A DNA stretch of 64,000 nt, taken from assembly GCA_029953675.1 (NCBI GenBank), contig JAMWBK010000003.1, forward strand, positions 2,914,001 through 2,978,000. The letters run 5' to 3'. This document shows positions 43,761 through 54,938 of this stretch, piece by piece. The notes beneath the pieces are model-generated. The model did no database searches. It worked only from the letters and a program-made list of their open reading frames with translations, and had not been told where the DNA came from. Position 1 is the stretch's first letter. Each line of letters starts with the position of its first letter. The position numbers and the translations under genes are program-made. The DNA is from Rhodosorus marinus (lineage: Eukaryota; Rhodophyta; Stylonematophyceae; Stylonematales; Stylonemataceae).

Positions 43761-46700
43761 TCTCTCGATCAGAGAGTGAGCATATGTTAGCGGCTAGTTG
43801 GCAAAGCGGAGAGCGACGTTGGGAGATGGAGCATGTACTTTAATCCCTTTTGAAGAGGTGAGGAGTAAGACTAGTTCCATGAGGGAGATGCGATATGGCA
43901 GGGGGGACACCCAGTTCTCTGGTGCTCTCTGAACTCTATCTGGCTTCAAGGATACTTGGAGTTTTTTTCCAAACTCACCCCAGCAGTGGCTGGTGTTTTT
44001 AGCTCTGCTTGCTGGCAACTTCCCGGTATGTCTTCATGGTTTGTTGTGGGATGGGAGGGTTACAGCACGACTTTCGCAATGGAGATCTGCGCGATAACTG
44101 TCGTCGTCTAGCGTAGTCTTCTAAGTGGGCAGTGCTTATGAAGCACTTAAGACCCGAGGAGATCGGAACCAGATCAACGACAGTGGCTTGAAGGGTACAG
44201 AGCCGTTCACACCCAAAGGCTGTTCTTGGCACCGGCTCCAGAGTCATTCCAAGTTGGATTACTCGCAACGTTTAGATTCTGAATAGCCCTGGTTGAACTG
44301 GTTGCATTGGCCTCCGGCGAGTGCAGTAAGAAGCACAGTCCTTACTTAACCTGGACGGGATGTTTTCATTGGTGTCCGAAAGTCACCGCAGATTGAGCTA
44401 GGGTAGGGCTTGAAAGCTATGCTCACAACGGAGAGCGTCAACGGAGAGCGTCTCTATCCATCGCCAAACGTGTTGAGGACGATCAGTGGCAGCTCTCATA
44501 TCCTACGTCTAGGAAGAAAGGATCTTCCAGGTTTCGACCGGACAATTCCTCTGAATAGAGAAGTCGCAAAAAGATATGTAATAGATGATGAGGAAGAGAT
44601 GGTTCAAGCATAATGCGGTGACTACAAATTCGCGCAAAGAAGATTAACGAAATCCACCAAGCACTGTGGAGAGTCTATAGACAACCAGCGGAGAAGGGAT
44701 CAGGTACGGGGCGGTTCAGGATATTGAGTATGGCACTATCTTTTCGACCGTCGCTGAGGAGCGGGTCGACCACATCAACACCGGTTGGTGGGCAACCGCA
44801 GCAAACACACACATCACGACGCAGCAGAGCAAACCATGTTGAGCGTGCACGACACACGCAACCGATTGAAGGCAGAGGTGGGACTCTCAATTCGAACGCG
44901 TTGGACTTCCCGCTGCTGTGAATACATACGCACTCATTGGGTTAAACCAAATAAACAATACTAATGGAAGCCAATTCGCCTTCTGATCAAATTGAGGATT
45001 GATATAGCACAGCACTAGGCAGCCGTGTGCTTCAGCCTACCTCACCCTCATCGCTACTAAGCGATGACTGCGAGCGCTCCTCGTCCCAAGTCCATTCTCT
45101 GTATTTTTTTATCCTAAAAATATTATTTTCCGATATGTTTTGTCATGTTCGTCCGATAAGAACATTTAGTGAAAGTACTTAGTACACTTATTATGGAATA
45201 AAAGAAGAAACTTCTCGTATGCGTGAACAAAATTCTTTCACAAAATCGATTTAATAAATATTCTAAACCAGACATGTTTTTCAAATATTTTCAAGTATAT
45301 ATACCCAAACATTGGCGTTTTTTATACAAATAAACCTCCCGTTCTTATCGGACGTTTTATGACAACCTTACTACTGACCAATCACATCAACGAGAAAACG
45401 GTTTTCTTTCACTATTTGGTTAAATTCAAAAGAAAAATTAAATTTAACTGCAGAAATCAGTCAAGGACCGGTTTCGTTGCTTAATTATTTAATAAAATCA
45501 TGCTGTTACTTTTTCCATCCTGATTGGTTATGTATTTGCCAATTATGTCTTAACATTTCGATGTTTAGATCTTGAATTTTATTAATAGGCAATAGACGAA
45601 CAGAAAATCGTTCTGAATTTATGTTTGAGATGAAATTAGAAAACATTATCTTCTAAGATGGAAGCCGCGGGGACGCACCCACTGACGGTGAACCCAGTCA
45701 GAAGACGAGCTACCTTCGGCACCAGCGGAAGCCGGCTGGGGTTGAAAATCATGTCCTAGTTTTTCCAAAGCTTTCCTGTACCAGTTCGTTTCTTCTCCCT
45801 TCGTATCGTACCCGAAGCCTTCCCGCGCGCGTGGACAGCGGGACGGATAGGTCGTGTCCTATCCTGCTGGTAGACAGATCCCAACAAGAAGCTTCCCAGA
45901 GTTACAACCGCTGAACACTAATTCTGTGGACGACTTTGTGAAAAGAGAAAAAAATGATTTAGGCAGCGCGTTGAGATCGAAGATTTGTCTACGGCCTGAT
46001 TTCCAATCCACAGGCAATGGCGTCCTGAAGCCGCTTGAAGCCGCTTGAAGCCGCCCATCTGCGCTCTTGCGGTACAACATAAGACTCCATTTGCTCGAAC
46101 GGGATTCTCGGGGTTTGTAGCGCGAAGTCCTTGGAACTGGGTTCAAAGAACCCCACTTTCGCCCGCGACACGCTTGAGAGGACATTAGCTTGCATTATCG
46201 CACTCCGTGAGCCGCACCTGGCGAAGGAGTGCGATATGGCAAGGAGCCAGGGACTAGACGTTGCGAAAAACTATTGAAGACTTTGGAAAGAAATCTCCGA
46301 AAATATGAAATAAAATTTTGCGTTTATGGGTTATAGAATATGAAATGGGGGGGAAAAATTATGGAAACGAAAAAAAAAATAGAATGAAAAAGTGCGTTCG
46401 GCAGAGAGGAGGAGCACGTCGAATTAGCTTCTCCACATTCTGCGGTTACGCTTGGGAAAAACCATCTTGGGAAGGGATTCGTCCTTCGGAATAATAATAT
46501 AATTATTGGGAAAGCGACAATGAGCTTATGTGATGCGTTGCGTCGGCATATTCTTCCTCCCTCCCCTAGCGCGAGAACACAGCTCAGAACAACTGTGAAC
46601 AGCTCGCTTAGAGAGGAGACTATCTACGAGACTTCCTGCGACAGCGTCAGAAGCGCATCAACAATTTCCATGTATGACGATTTGGTAACGTCACCAGCAT

Positions 46701-46860
46701 GGGGCAAGTCGTGCCCGACCCCGAGCTTCTGATTATCACGTAGCAATAAGCCAAACCAGGTAAGCCACAATATCGAAGTGCATCAATTTAAGCCGTCTCT
46801 TACCTCTATTTCGAACATTCGCTCGTGCTTAATAGATGCCTTCAGCTTCTAAAACGTCAA
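43761..46860. other. Gene-poor interval with AT-rich CCAAT-bearing island
   Basis: No supported gene in 3.1 kb. Several frames exist (for example 44410-44613 and 45854-46185) but none shows motifs. Bases 45100-45650 are AT-rich and contain CCAATCA near 45378, TGATTGG near 45521 and CCAAT near 45538. A small tandem repeat of GAAGCCGCTT sits near 46025-46050. Confidence 0.45.
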
Positions 46861-47577
46861 TCAAAACAACCACGTAAGAACGTATTCACCTGATCCAGTA
46901 TGATGTCCAGTCATCAATACCTTTGCATCTCTCTGCTTTTCCCACTTCCTGCTTGCGGCAACTCTTCTGGCGCAGTGCACCGAGCAAAAGCGCCCACTAC
47001 CATAGGTACCGTCATGAACACTTGAACAATACTCGCACTCAACCTGGTACCCTCCCCTCGGAGCTTCATCCCTCATCACAACGATACGGCCCCTTGGAGC
47101 CTTCCTCATCGGTCCACTATTGTTCCAGGAGCAGAGGGATCCCTTCTACACAATTCCAAGACGTAGTTGCGACTTCAGCCCTGAACCACTTCAAGCGCTG
47201 GATAAAACTGCAGAAGCGACACTTACCCGTTTGGAACAGCAATCTTGGTAATACCCATTCCGGTCAAAACAGCTCGGGTGGCGATTGCAGACATCGTAAC
47301 ACCGACAAGAAGGTGACCCCACGCTTGGCACCGGTGGGACCCTTTGCACTGACTTGTTTGAGGGAAGCGCTGGGCTTACTGGGCTACTCGGGAGAGCGCT
47401 AGTTCGCATCTGCTTCCGGCAGATACATGGAGTCAAGCATCAGTTCGAATATGAAGTTCTGGTCGTGCTCTTGGCCAGCAGATCTGCCGCTTCAGGATGC
47501 AGTCTTACCTGGTGGTACGGTCGCTCATTCTCCGGCACTTCATACACATGTCCTCTGCCTGTGGGTTCATGCTCCAT
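46861..47577 (-). CDS. Cys-rich zinc-finger protein
   Basis: Exons 47577-47509, 47409-47227 and 47145-46861 join in phase 0 to give about 178 residues. Exon 2 encodes a Cys cluster (SCRCYDVCNRHPSCFDRNGY, then DCC). Exon 3 encodes CEYCSSVHDGTYGSGRFCSV followed by HCARRVAASRKWEKQR. The YGSGRFCS-x2-CAR core is a recurrent zinc-binding motif in eukaryotic proteins of unclear role; four cysteines are spaced C-x2-C-x13-C-x3-C or similar. The basic stretch after it could bind nucleic acid. An alternative last exon at 46848-46829 would replace the final residues. No targeting signal is evident. Confidence 0.65.
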
Positions 47578-50500
47578 CGATCGATTCTGCGTTTACACAA
47601 CACGTCGTTTACCAAGACCCGTTCAAATCGTTTTGAGTGTTCTCTTCCCTGTCCCTCACCAAACATCTAAGCCCTACCCCGTTCCTCGCTCTCACAAACC
47701 ACTCCCTAACAAGTCTGTCCCAAACAGCCCCCAAACAGCCCCAACCAGTCCCTAACACCAAATCACAAACAGTTCCAAACTCTCTCAATGCTGAACGGCT
47801 TCCTTCACTCTCTCCTCCTCCAAAATCAAGACGCGCATAGACAGAACGCCCACAACCCTAATCCGCCAGGTATTATAGATACCCAGTTCCTCAGTCTCCA
47901 TCCAAATCCAAACCTTGCAAGATCCTCACCCCCCCCAAACCCTACGACCATCAATTGCTCCATCCACACTGCAGCCCCCCCCCTCTTCCCCACCCCCCGT
48001 TGAACTCATTCTTCCTACACCAAATCACCCAAAAACACAAACGACTCTCAAGTGGTAAGGGGGGTAGATTGTCAATCCATTTGCCAACATTAGCAAAAAC
48101 GAAACACCGAAGAGGGGTGAAGAATAACAAGAAAAAGTCAAATCATGTAAAGAACGCCAAGCAAATCCAAAACACCCCTACCTCTACTGTACCCCTAGCA
48201 AATCCAACAAAATCCTATCAAATTAATTACAGTCAGCAAATGAATTTCGTCCACCGCCTAAATATAAACATTCCATTCCAACAACTATCATGTATTTCAA
48301 GCAATCTGACTCCCTTTTTGTTTTCACCCCGTTTTCAAGTTGGTTTCTCCGTTCTCTTACCGACTCTACGGAGAAACTTCTCACGGCCCCCATTCCGTTG
48401 CTAAGCGAAGCCCTTATCTTTCAATCCCCCAATTTCACCGATCGACAAATCTTGTTTATTCGATACAATTTTAATAAACTTTGGAAATCTTTGAAATCTC
48501 TCTTTTGCAGTTCTAGCTTTTTTCATATTAAAAAGGCTGTTTTGATTTATCTTGCAAGGGATAGATTTTTTTTTTTCAGATGCGCGAAGTCAATGTTATA
48601 TCCTCACGCGACCCCCCCCCCTCATCGAATGCACCTCATGGCGGAAATCTTAGTTTCTATAATGTGTTGACCTGTGTAAAAAATTTTCCTCCCCCCCCCA
48701 AAACCATCCTGTCTAGGAAGGATTCGATTTCCTGAAATCCCTCGTCTAGAGTGCCTATTTTTGCAGTTTTTCTGTTTCAAGTTGGTCTGATGAAGGAAAG
48801 TTAAAGTAGTGGACGGGAAGGGGGTGGGGAAGGATAAGGCCAAGATCATCTAATTTCTTCTTCAAGTTTGGATTTGCAAAGCTGTAGTTTTCGTTTCTTT
48901 CTGAGGTTCTTCCATTCGTTCATTAATAAACTTGAAAGCACAAATCCTTTTCAATTTTTATTTTGATTGATTTCAGTTAACCAATGAAAAAGCGGCATGG
49001 AGACCCTCTCTTTTCAATCAGTCCAAGGAGCCCACAACGAACGCCCACTGCCGACATCCTTACTTAAATTTATACTATTCATATTTTACCGTTTACGGCT
49101 TAACCAATGATAAAGTGCATATATTGCAAGCAGCTTCGCAGTTCTGTTCTTCAGGGGGGGACAAGATTGCAGACTCCCTTCGTTGAAGAATGTTGAAAGT
49201 TTTGATATTTTGTAGGAGATGTCAACACATGCCTATTAAAACATACAAAAAACAAAAACACAACCCCCTCGAAGAAGTACTATGTTCCAAAATAATTTAA
49301 AAAATGGGAATGGGGGAGAGAGCGGAGGAAAAGGGGGGGGGGTGGGGTGAGTAGTTTAGATTTTTTTGTCCATTGGAAGGAGCCAGGACGTTTGGGTTCA
49401 ATAGTAAGAAAGAAGTTCAGAATATGAAACCAATCTGCAAGGAGGTTTCTTGCGTCCTTCTATTTTCGTCGATTTTGAAGTGAATGGGGGGAAGAAGAAG
49501 AAGTATTCAGCTGGGCTAAATGAAGCAGAAATCCTGGAACAAGGAATTTTAGTAATACGGAAAAATGACATCAGGATCGTCTATTTTCGAGTCCCTGGTA
49601 GTCAACATGACTAACTCTACTCGAAAGGGGTAATGGTATACAATAATACGACAGTTATCGAACACAGTAATTTTAGGAAGAGCTAAGAGGTATGACATTG
49701 GATCACCCCGGTATGGAGAACTGGCGTAGATTCTGGAACGTGCTCAAATCAATTTTATTGGATGGATTTTTATAATTAACATAAGTTGTTTTGGGCTTTT
49801 GGAGTTGGTTTGGTAAGGGGTGGACAGATTCTCGATTACCTATCGATTTGGAACCAATTAGAAGGGTGAACGAGATTTCGGAAACCATTCAGAAACTGAT
49901 CGGATTATGATTTAGCCTTGCGAGGAGGGGGATAAACTTTGAGAAGAAGGCCAATGGCTCTCAACAATGTGGCCGGCGTGAAGCTGACGCCCAGGAAAAA
50001 CTTGAAAGGGGTTAAGGCAAGATGTTAATGAGAACCCTGAATTTCTCCGTGCTTGAAGATCTCATGAAAATGGATGCTATTTACCCCGCAGGAGGCGTAT
50101 GCGAATGTTGCTCGAAAATAGCCATCGCGAAAAGATGTGCTTCTTTCTCGAGTGTTGTTGAATACTGTGAGGGAGAGAGGCGTATAGCGTGTAAGAGTAT
50201 AGACCCTACCAAGTTCGTTTTTGTCCGGTGTTCTTGGTAATGCGTTTCAAGAGAATTCGTTATGAACGTTTTGGATTTAGATATGCAAATGGTCCTCCGG
50301 CTGCCCCATTGATCGACATGCAGTGGAAGGCTCTGGGTTTTCATTATTTTGGTTTTTGGAAGTGGCCAGAAGTCCAAGATCGCACAGATTGTTCATCACG
50401 GGTGCTGTTCGATGAGTCATGGCACCTGGAAGCTGGCCTTCAACTGTATTTCGTTGCTCACGGGCTCGTCGAAAAATGGTACACAGGCGAATTGCTCTCT

Positions 50501-52392
50501 GGCACTCGAAGATCTTCTGACTTGATTTGGTGGCGTTTGGAGACGACTTCCAGCCAGTGGGAGTATACAGATTTTCCCTCGCGCGCCCCCTGTGCGCAGG
50601 GGTGATGGCCATCACCGTCGATCAGCTGATTCCGAATGGGAAACTGGAGAGGGCATGGCCGTGCTGTGGGTAGTAACTACTCCCTGCCACGAGGTCTACC
50701 AGTAGTGCGGCCGTGAACTAAACCGTGGCTGTGACCATAAACCATGTGCTTTGCCGATCAGCAAGCAGACCAGCCCCTGCTGACAAAGGCAGAGAACCCT
50801 ATCACCTGCAAATTGAGTAGAAAGAATCCGACCCCCCCGCAGGTGGTTGACTCCCAACGGCCTCTAGTATGCCTTTTCGCATGCCTCAAAGGGCGCTTCG
50901 ATCTACTTCGCCATCTCGGCAATAGATATTCATTATCATATCTGCTCAGCGTTTGCAGAAGCAAACGCGAATCCTCCTCTGACTTTGCTCTAACCCACCC
51001 CCTCCCCTCCCTGCTGAGCAAAATGCCCCCCACCCCCCGTTCCCCCCTCTTTCAATCCAAACCCTAAAAGAGAAGAACGCTCGGCCTTCCCCTCTCGGGA
51101 TGAGCACACAGAACCACTTCACAGACTGCGAAGCGTGGCCAAGGCGGTATATGGTATGTTGCGTTCTTTCTTGAACGAATCGAGCAAATTCCGCAGAAAT
51201 GCTCCGATAGGCCCATTTTATCCATTTTCATCCTTGGATAGGAGTTTTTCCTTTAAAGCTACGATTTCATTGAATCTTCAATCTTTTTGATATGGTCGTT
51301 AAAAGAAACGTTAATTACGGGTTCCTACTCTTCCTTCGTAAAATCTAACCTTTCTCATTGGTTAAAGAATTTATGTAGAAATAGTAAACGAAATACAGTT
51401 TAGTTTTCCAAAAAAACTTTCGGTCGCGCGTGGAAGAGTGTATCTCCCCGCGCAGGATCACATTTTTACATCTTGATTGGACAAGTAAGCGTATCTCAGT
51501 TGGAGGGCTTTTCCTTTTTTTCGGGTGCTATTTAACATATTTTATCCGAGCGGATGGGCGTTCTTTTAAATTTATATTTCTGTCCAATAATATTATAGCC
51601 AATCATATGCATCAATACATTCATCAGACATCCCGTTTTTGGTTTCTGCTGGATGATTGGTTAATTAGACACCAAACAAACGTCATGAAATATTCATTTA
51701 ATATAAATTATAAAAAGTATGGATTGGGAAATTAACTGAAATATAACGGGAAGCTAAATTTGAGCGAATGGAATTTCGTGAAATGGGAAACGGGTATGCT
51801 TGCCATGTGTTGTCTGTTGGAAAAGCTGTAATGAGGATGAGTTGGAGGTTTGCCTTTCAAAGGTTAGGAACAGGTGGAAGTTGGTGAAGGGCTGGTAAAC
51901 CCTAAGCGCTTTTCCAATTTCGTTTTTTTTGAGGGGAAGGGGTGGGGTACCTCCGGCTTGTTCCCAGCTATGCCTTTTGTAAGGTTTTCTTCCTCATGGA
52001 GCCGAAACGGACCTTGCTGTTGTCCGCATGCCATTTGTAGATCGTTGTTATGGAACGGCTGGAATGTCCGTGATATGAGCCTATAGGATACGATTCAGCA
52101 ACTATGGAGGCGGAAAGGTTTCTCAGCTTGGAATCGATGTTCGGGTTCTTACTACTGCAAGCGCGGGAACGTTTGGCATTCGGATGCTCTCGTTTGAAAG
52201 AGGTGAGCGTCACTCTCAGAGCAAGTCGGTCCATGCACATGTCGTTGCTGTACAGTGTTGTGCCTCGTTTTTAACGCTCCTCTCAGTCTTGAGTGCCAAA
52301 AGTATTCGGATTCTCTGACCTACATTCCTGCACTTGCTCTCACAGAGAACTTGGATTGTACGGATGGCAGAAAACGGGAGGACGAGGTCCTC
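47578..52392. other. Longest gene-poor interval
   Basis: I find no supported gene in 4.8 kb. C-rich low-complexity DNA occupies 47640-48010, with C or G runs near 48605, 48690, 49330 and 51020. ATTGG/CCAAT pentamers are frequent in AT-rich parts (near 48980, 49095, 51357, 51475, 51597 and 51655). Frames at 50022-50240 (Cys-rich) and 50228-50605 are open but have no match that I recognise and no consistent splice join. Confidence 0.45.
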
Positions 52393-53987
52393 TTAACCCG
52401 AAGCTCTTAGAATCACCGGCATGGCTATTCTGAGGATGTCCATGTTCGGATCCAGCAACCGGCCTAGGCCTTCTGCGACGAAAATCGACGCTACGATTGT
52501 TGCGAATTTGGGGTCCAGTTTCACGCTACACTCGTAGCATGTGGAGAGTACATCGACTAAAATATCAGCGATACCGAGCCGCTCAAGTCGCAGGCCACTC
52601 GCGTGAACGTCGCTTACGATATTGGATATGGAAGTGAGGAAATTTTCGACTTTCTCTTCCTCAACCGGGGACTTGCTCCTCTCAATGAGGAGCGATCCCG
52701 CCTTCTGACCATCGCCTGTGACGTGGGATTTTTTGGCCACTTTTAGCAACCCACGAGCGAAGCTGTGAATGGATTCGTTGCGTACACACCTCTCGCGATT
52801 GCCTGGAAAAGATCCCGCATGTCCCTGATTTGTTTCGGCTCAATTGTGAACGCGATACCCGCATCGAGTAGCACCAGCGAGTCTCCGTCGGAACTGACAA
52901 GGACGTTGCCAGGGTGCAAGTCTCCGTGAACAAAATGGTGGTTGAAGACCATCTCCAGGAAGGCTTGAACCCCCAGTCGCGCAAGTTTGCGACGATGACT
53001 GTCATCAAGCTCGTTCAACACAGGCTGTCCGTCCTCGTACTCCTCCACCAGGATCGTTTCAGAGGTAAGCGCTTCCACCGGCTGCGGGAATACTATCTTT
53101 GCATTCCCCAGAAAGTTCGCTCTGAATTTCCACAAGTTGAGTGCCTCGGCTCTCATGTCAATCTGAGGTTGGACCGTGGACGCGAACTCATCTACACATT
53201 CACCAGCGTTGAGAACGTCACGGATCATTGGCAGCTGGTCCATCAGAGCAGCACAATATCTAAGCAGCTCTACGTCCACCTCAGCCCTCCTCCGGACAGC
53301 GGGATGCACTACTTTGACGGCGACCCTCTTTGGATCCTTTCCAATCGTCTCTCCTTTGTAGACCTGGGCGATACATCCTGAGCCGAGAGGCGTTTTTTCC
53401 AAACGTAAAACGCGGGTATTCCAATCCGGACCGAAAACCTTAGCGAGCGCCTCGGCGGTTTCATTCCACTCATGCTGAGGTGCATTGAAGTGAAGGTTCG
53501 ATAATCTTCTACAAAGGAAAGCTGGGAAAAGGTCCACTCTCATTGCAGCCCACTGCAAGAGCTTCACAAAAATTGGTCCTTGTGACCCTGCAACTAGTAG
53601 AGCCCAGTGCCACCAGCGGTCGGCAACTTCCGGAAAGGCAAACGACAGTGCCCAAGCAAATGGGGCAGTGAGCATTAACGGCGCCGTACCAAGCAGGAAG
53701 TAGCAACCACGCAGCGCCACTTCCCACCAACCAACACCATCTGGCTTCACCTCATCCCGCTGTGAGGTCACCGGCCATTCGTTGGTGGTCTGCACCTCAG
53801 TCCTGACCGCGGAATGAACTGGTCCCGCATGCTGAGCAAACGCAACCCCAGCAGGCAATAACCCCACGGCAGCAGTCGCAAGCGAATAGCACGTCGTCCC
53901 AGAGTAACGGATCCTCACACCAGAAGGCCAAAGCCTTGCAATCTGACGACGTACGCTTCCAAACCTTCTAACATTCCTAGTCATCAT
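52393..53987 (-). CDS. ABC1/ADCK atypical kinase, ADCK2-like, mitochondrial
   Basis: Exons 53987-52790 and 52739-52393 give about 514 residues; the intron would be only 50 bases, the shortest in the window. The N-terminus (MMTRNVRRFGSVRRQIARLW) is a good mitochondrial presequence, followed by hydrophobic segments (LRGCYFLLGTAPLMLTAPFA). UbiB-family marks are GPIFVKLLQWAAMR (variant of the KxGQ motif), TPLGSGCIAQVYKG, RVAVKVVHP, LVEEYEDG, VHGDLHPGNVLV and LVLLDAG. ADCK2-type proteins support coenzyme Q and lipid metabolism in mitochondria. KLLQ instead of the usual KLGQ is a visible variation in the inhibitory motif. The C-terminal exon is helical and ends RIAMPVILRASG. Confidence 0.9.
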
Positions 53988-54938
53988 CGGGCCTCCATCC
54001 GGAAAACCTCATAAGAAGAGGAACCCAAGCTCAATCAACACCGTCCATCAGAAAACCAAAAAAAAGGCCCTCGTCATGTCCTGAACCAATTTCAAAGTCG
54101 ATTTCACTGCATAAACGAACAGTATTCCTTCTACATCTGCTTCGTCCATGTCAAATCCTCAGTCTTCGCGTCCAACTATGAACGGCTGGTACCTCATATC
54201 CCAATCTCGGACATCTCCGAATGACGACGATCGATCATCACGGGCAATTTTTACTGACTTTCTTTTTTCAGGACAGACTGTCCCAGTTGTTTTTCTGGGG
54301 CTGAAGTTTTAAGCGGTGGGGGTCGATGATTGGGTTTGTGTAATGGACAAGAGAGAAACGACAAGGTTTCAGACTGATTCAGAGACTTTGAGTGATCGCT
54401 GTTGATTTGTCTGGATCGCTGACTGGTTGTCTGGTACTGTGACCAGCCGCCAAGGGAGACCGCCCTGTCCAGAGTGGTTTGCCGACCTCTAGTGGTGCTG
54501 GAGCTGCTTCTCAAGCTGCGTCAGCATGGCAGAGCTGGATTAGAGTATTCTTAAGCTCACCGTTTCTGCCATTTGGTGGGGTGTCAGATTGGTTGAAGGT
54601 TACGGCTCGCGCCTCCCCTTCCCCGCTTAGCGGCTGGTGTCCGCTCTCCGTTAGAGCGTTTCCAAAAACAAATTGCGGACAAAGGCCATCGGCAGCGGAC
54701 ATCGATTGGTGGTTCTCGATTTCAATCAGGCATCAGGTGACGCGGATTTCGAATAGTTGTCTTGGAGGACTCGCTCGTGGCTATGGCTTGCGATTTTCTT
54801 GATCCATGATGTATACGGTGCTCGTGGAGGTTTTCCTTATTCGTGGATTGCCTCATTTTGGGGCCAGCTTGCCGCGCTTTAGGGCTGGAAGACTTGCAGC
54901 GCTGTAGGATCTTCACAACGAGACACAGTGAAGTTTCG
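53988..54938. other. Divergent intergenic interval
   Basis: The ADCK2-like gene and the fusion gene are transcribed away from each other, so both promoters lie here. No gene is supported. The fusion gene's frame is open upstream of its first ATG to about 54843 without another ATG. Confidence 0.5.

Noticed and set aside
50022-50605. Overlapping plus-strand frames, one Cys-rich
   Set aside because: Plausible splice joins either meet a stop or leave unrecognisable text; not enough support for a gene.
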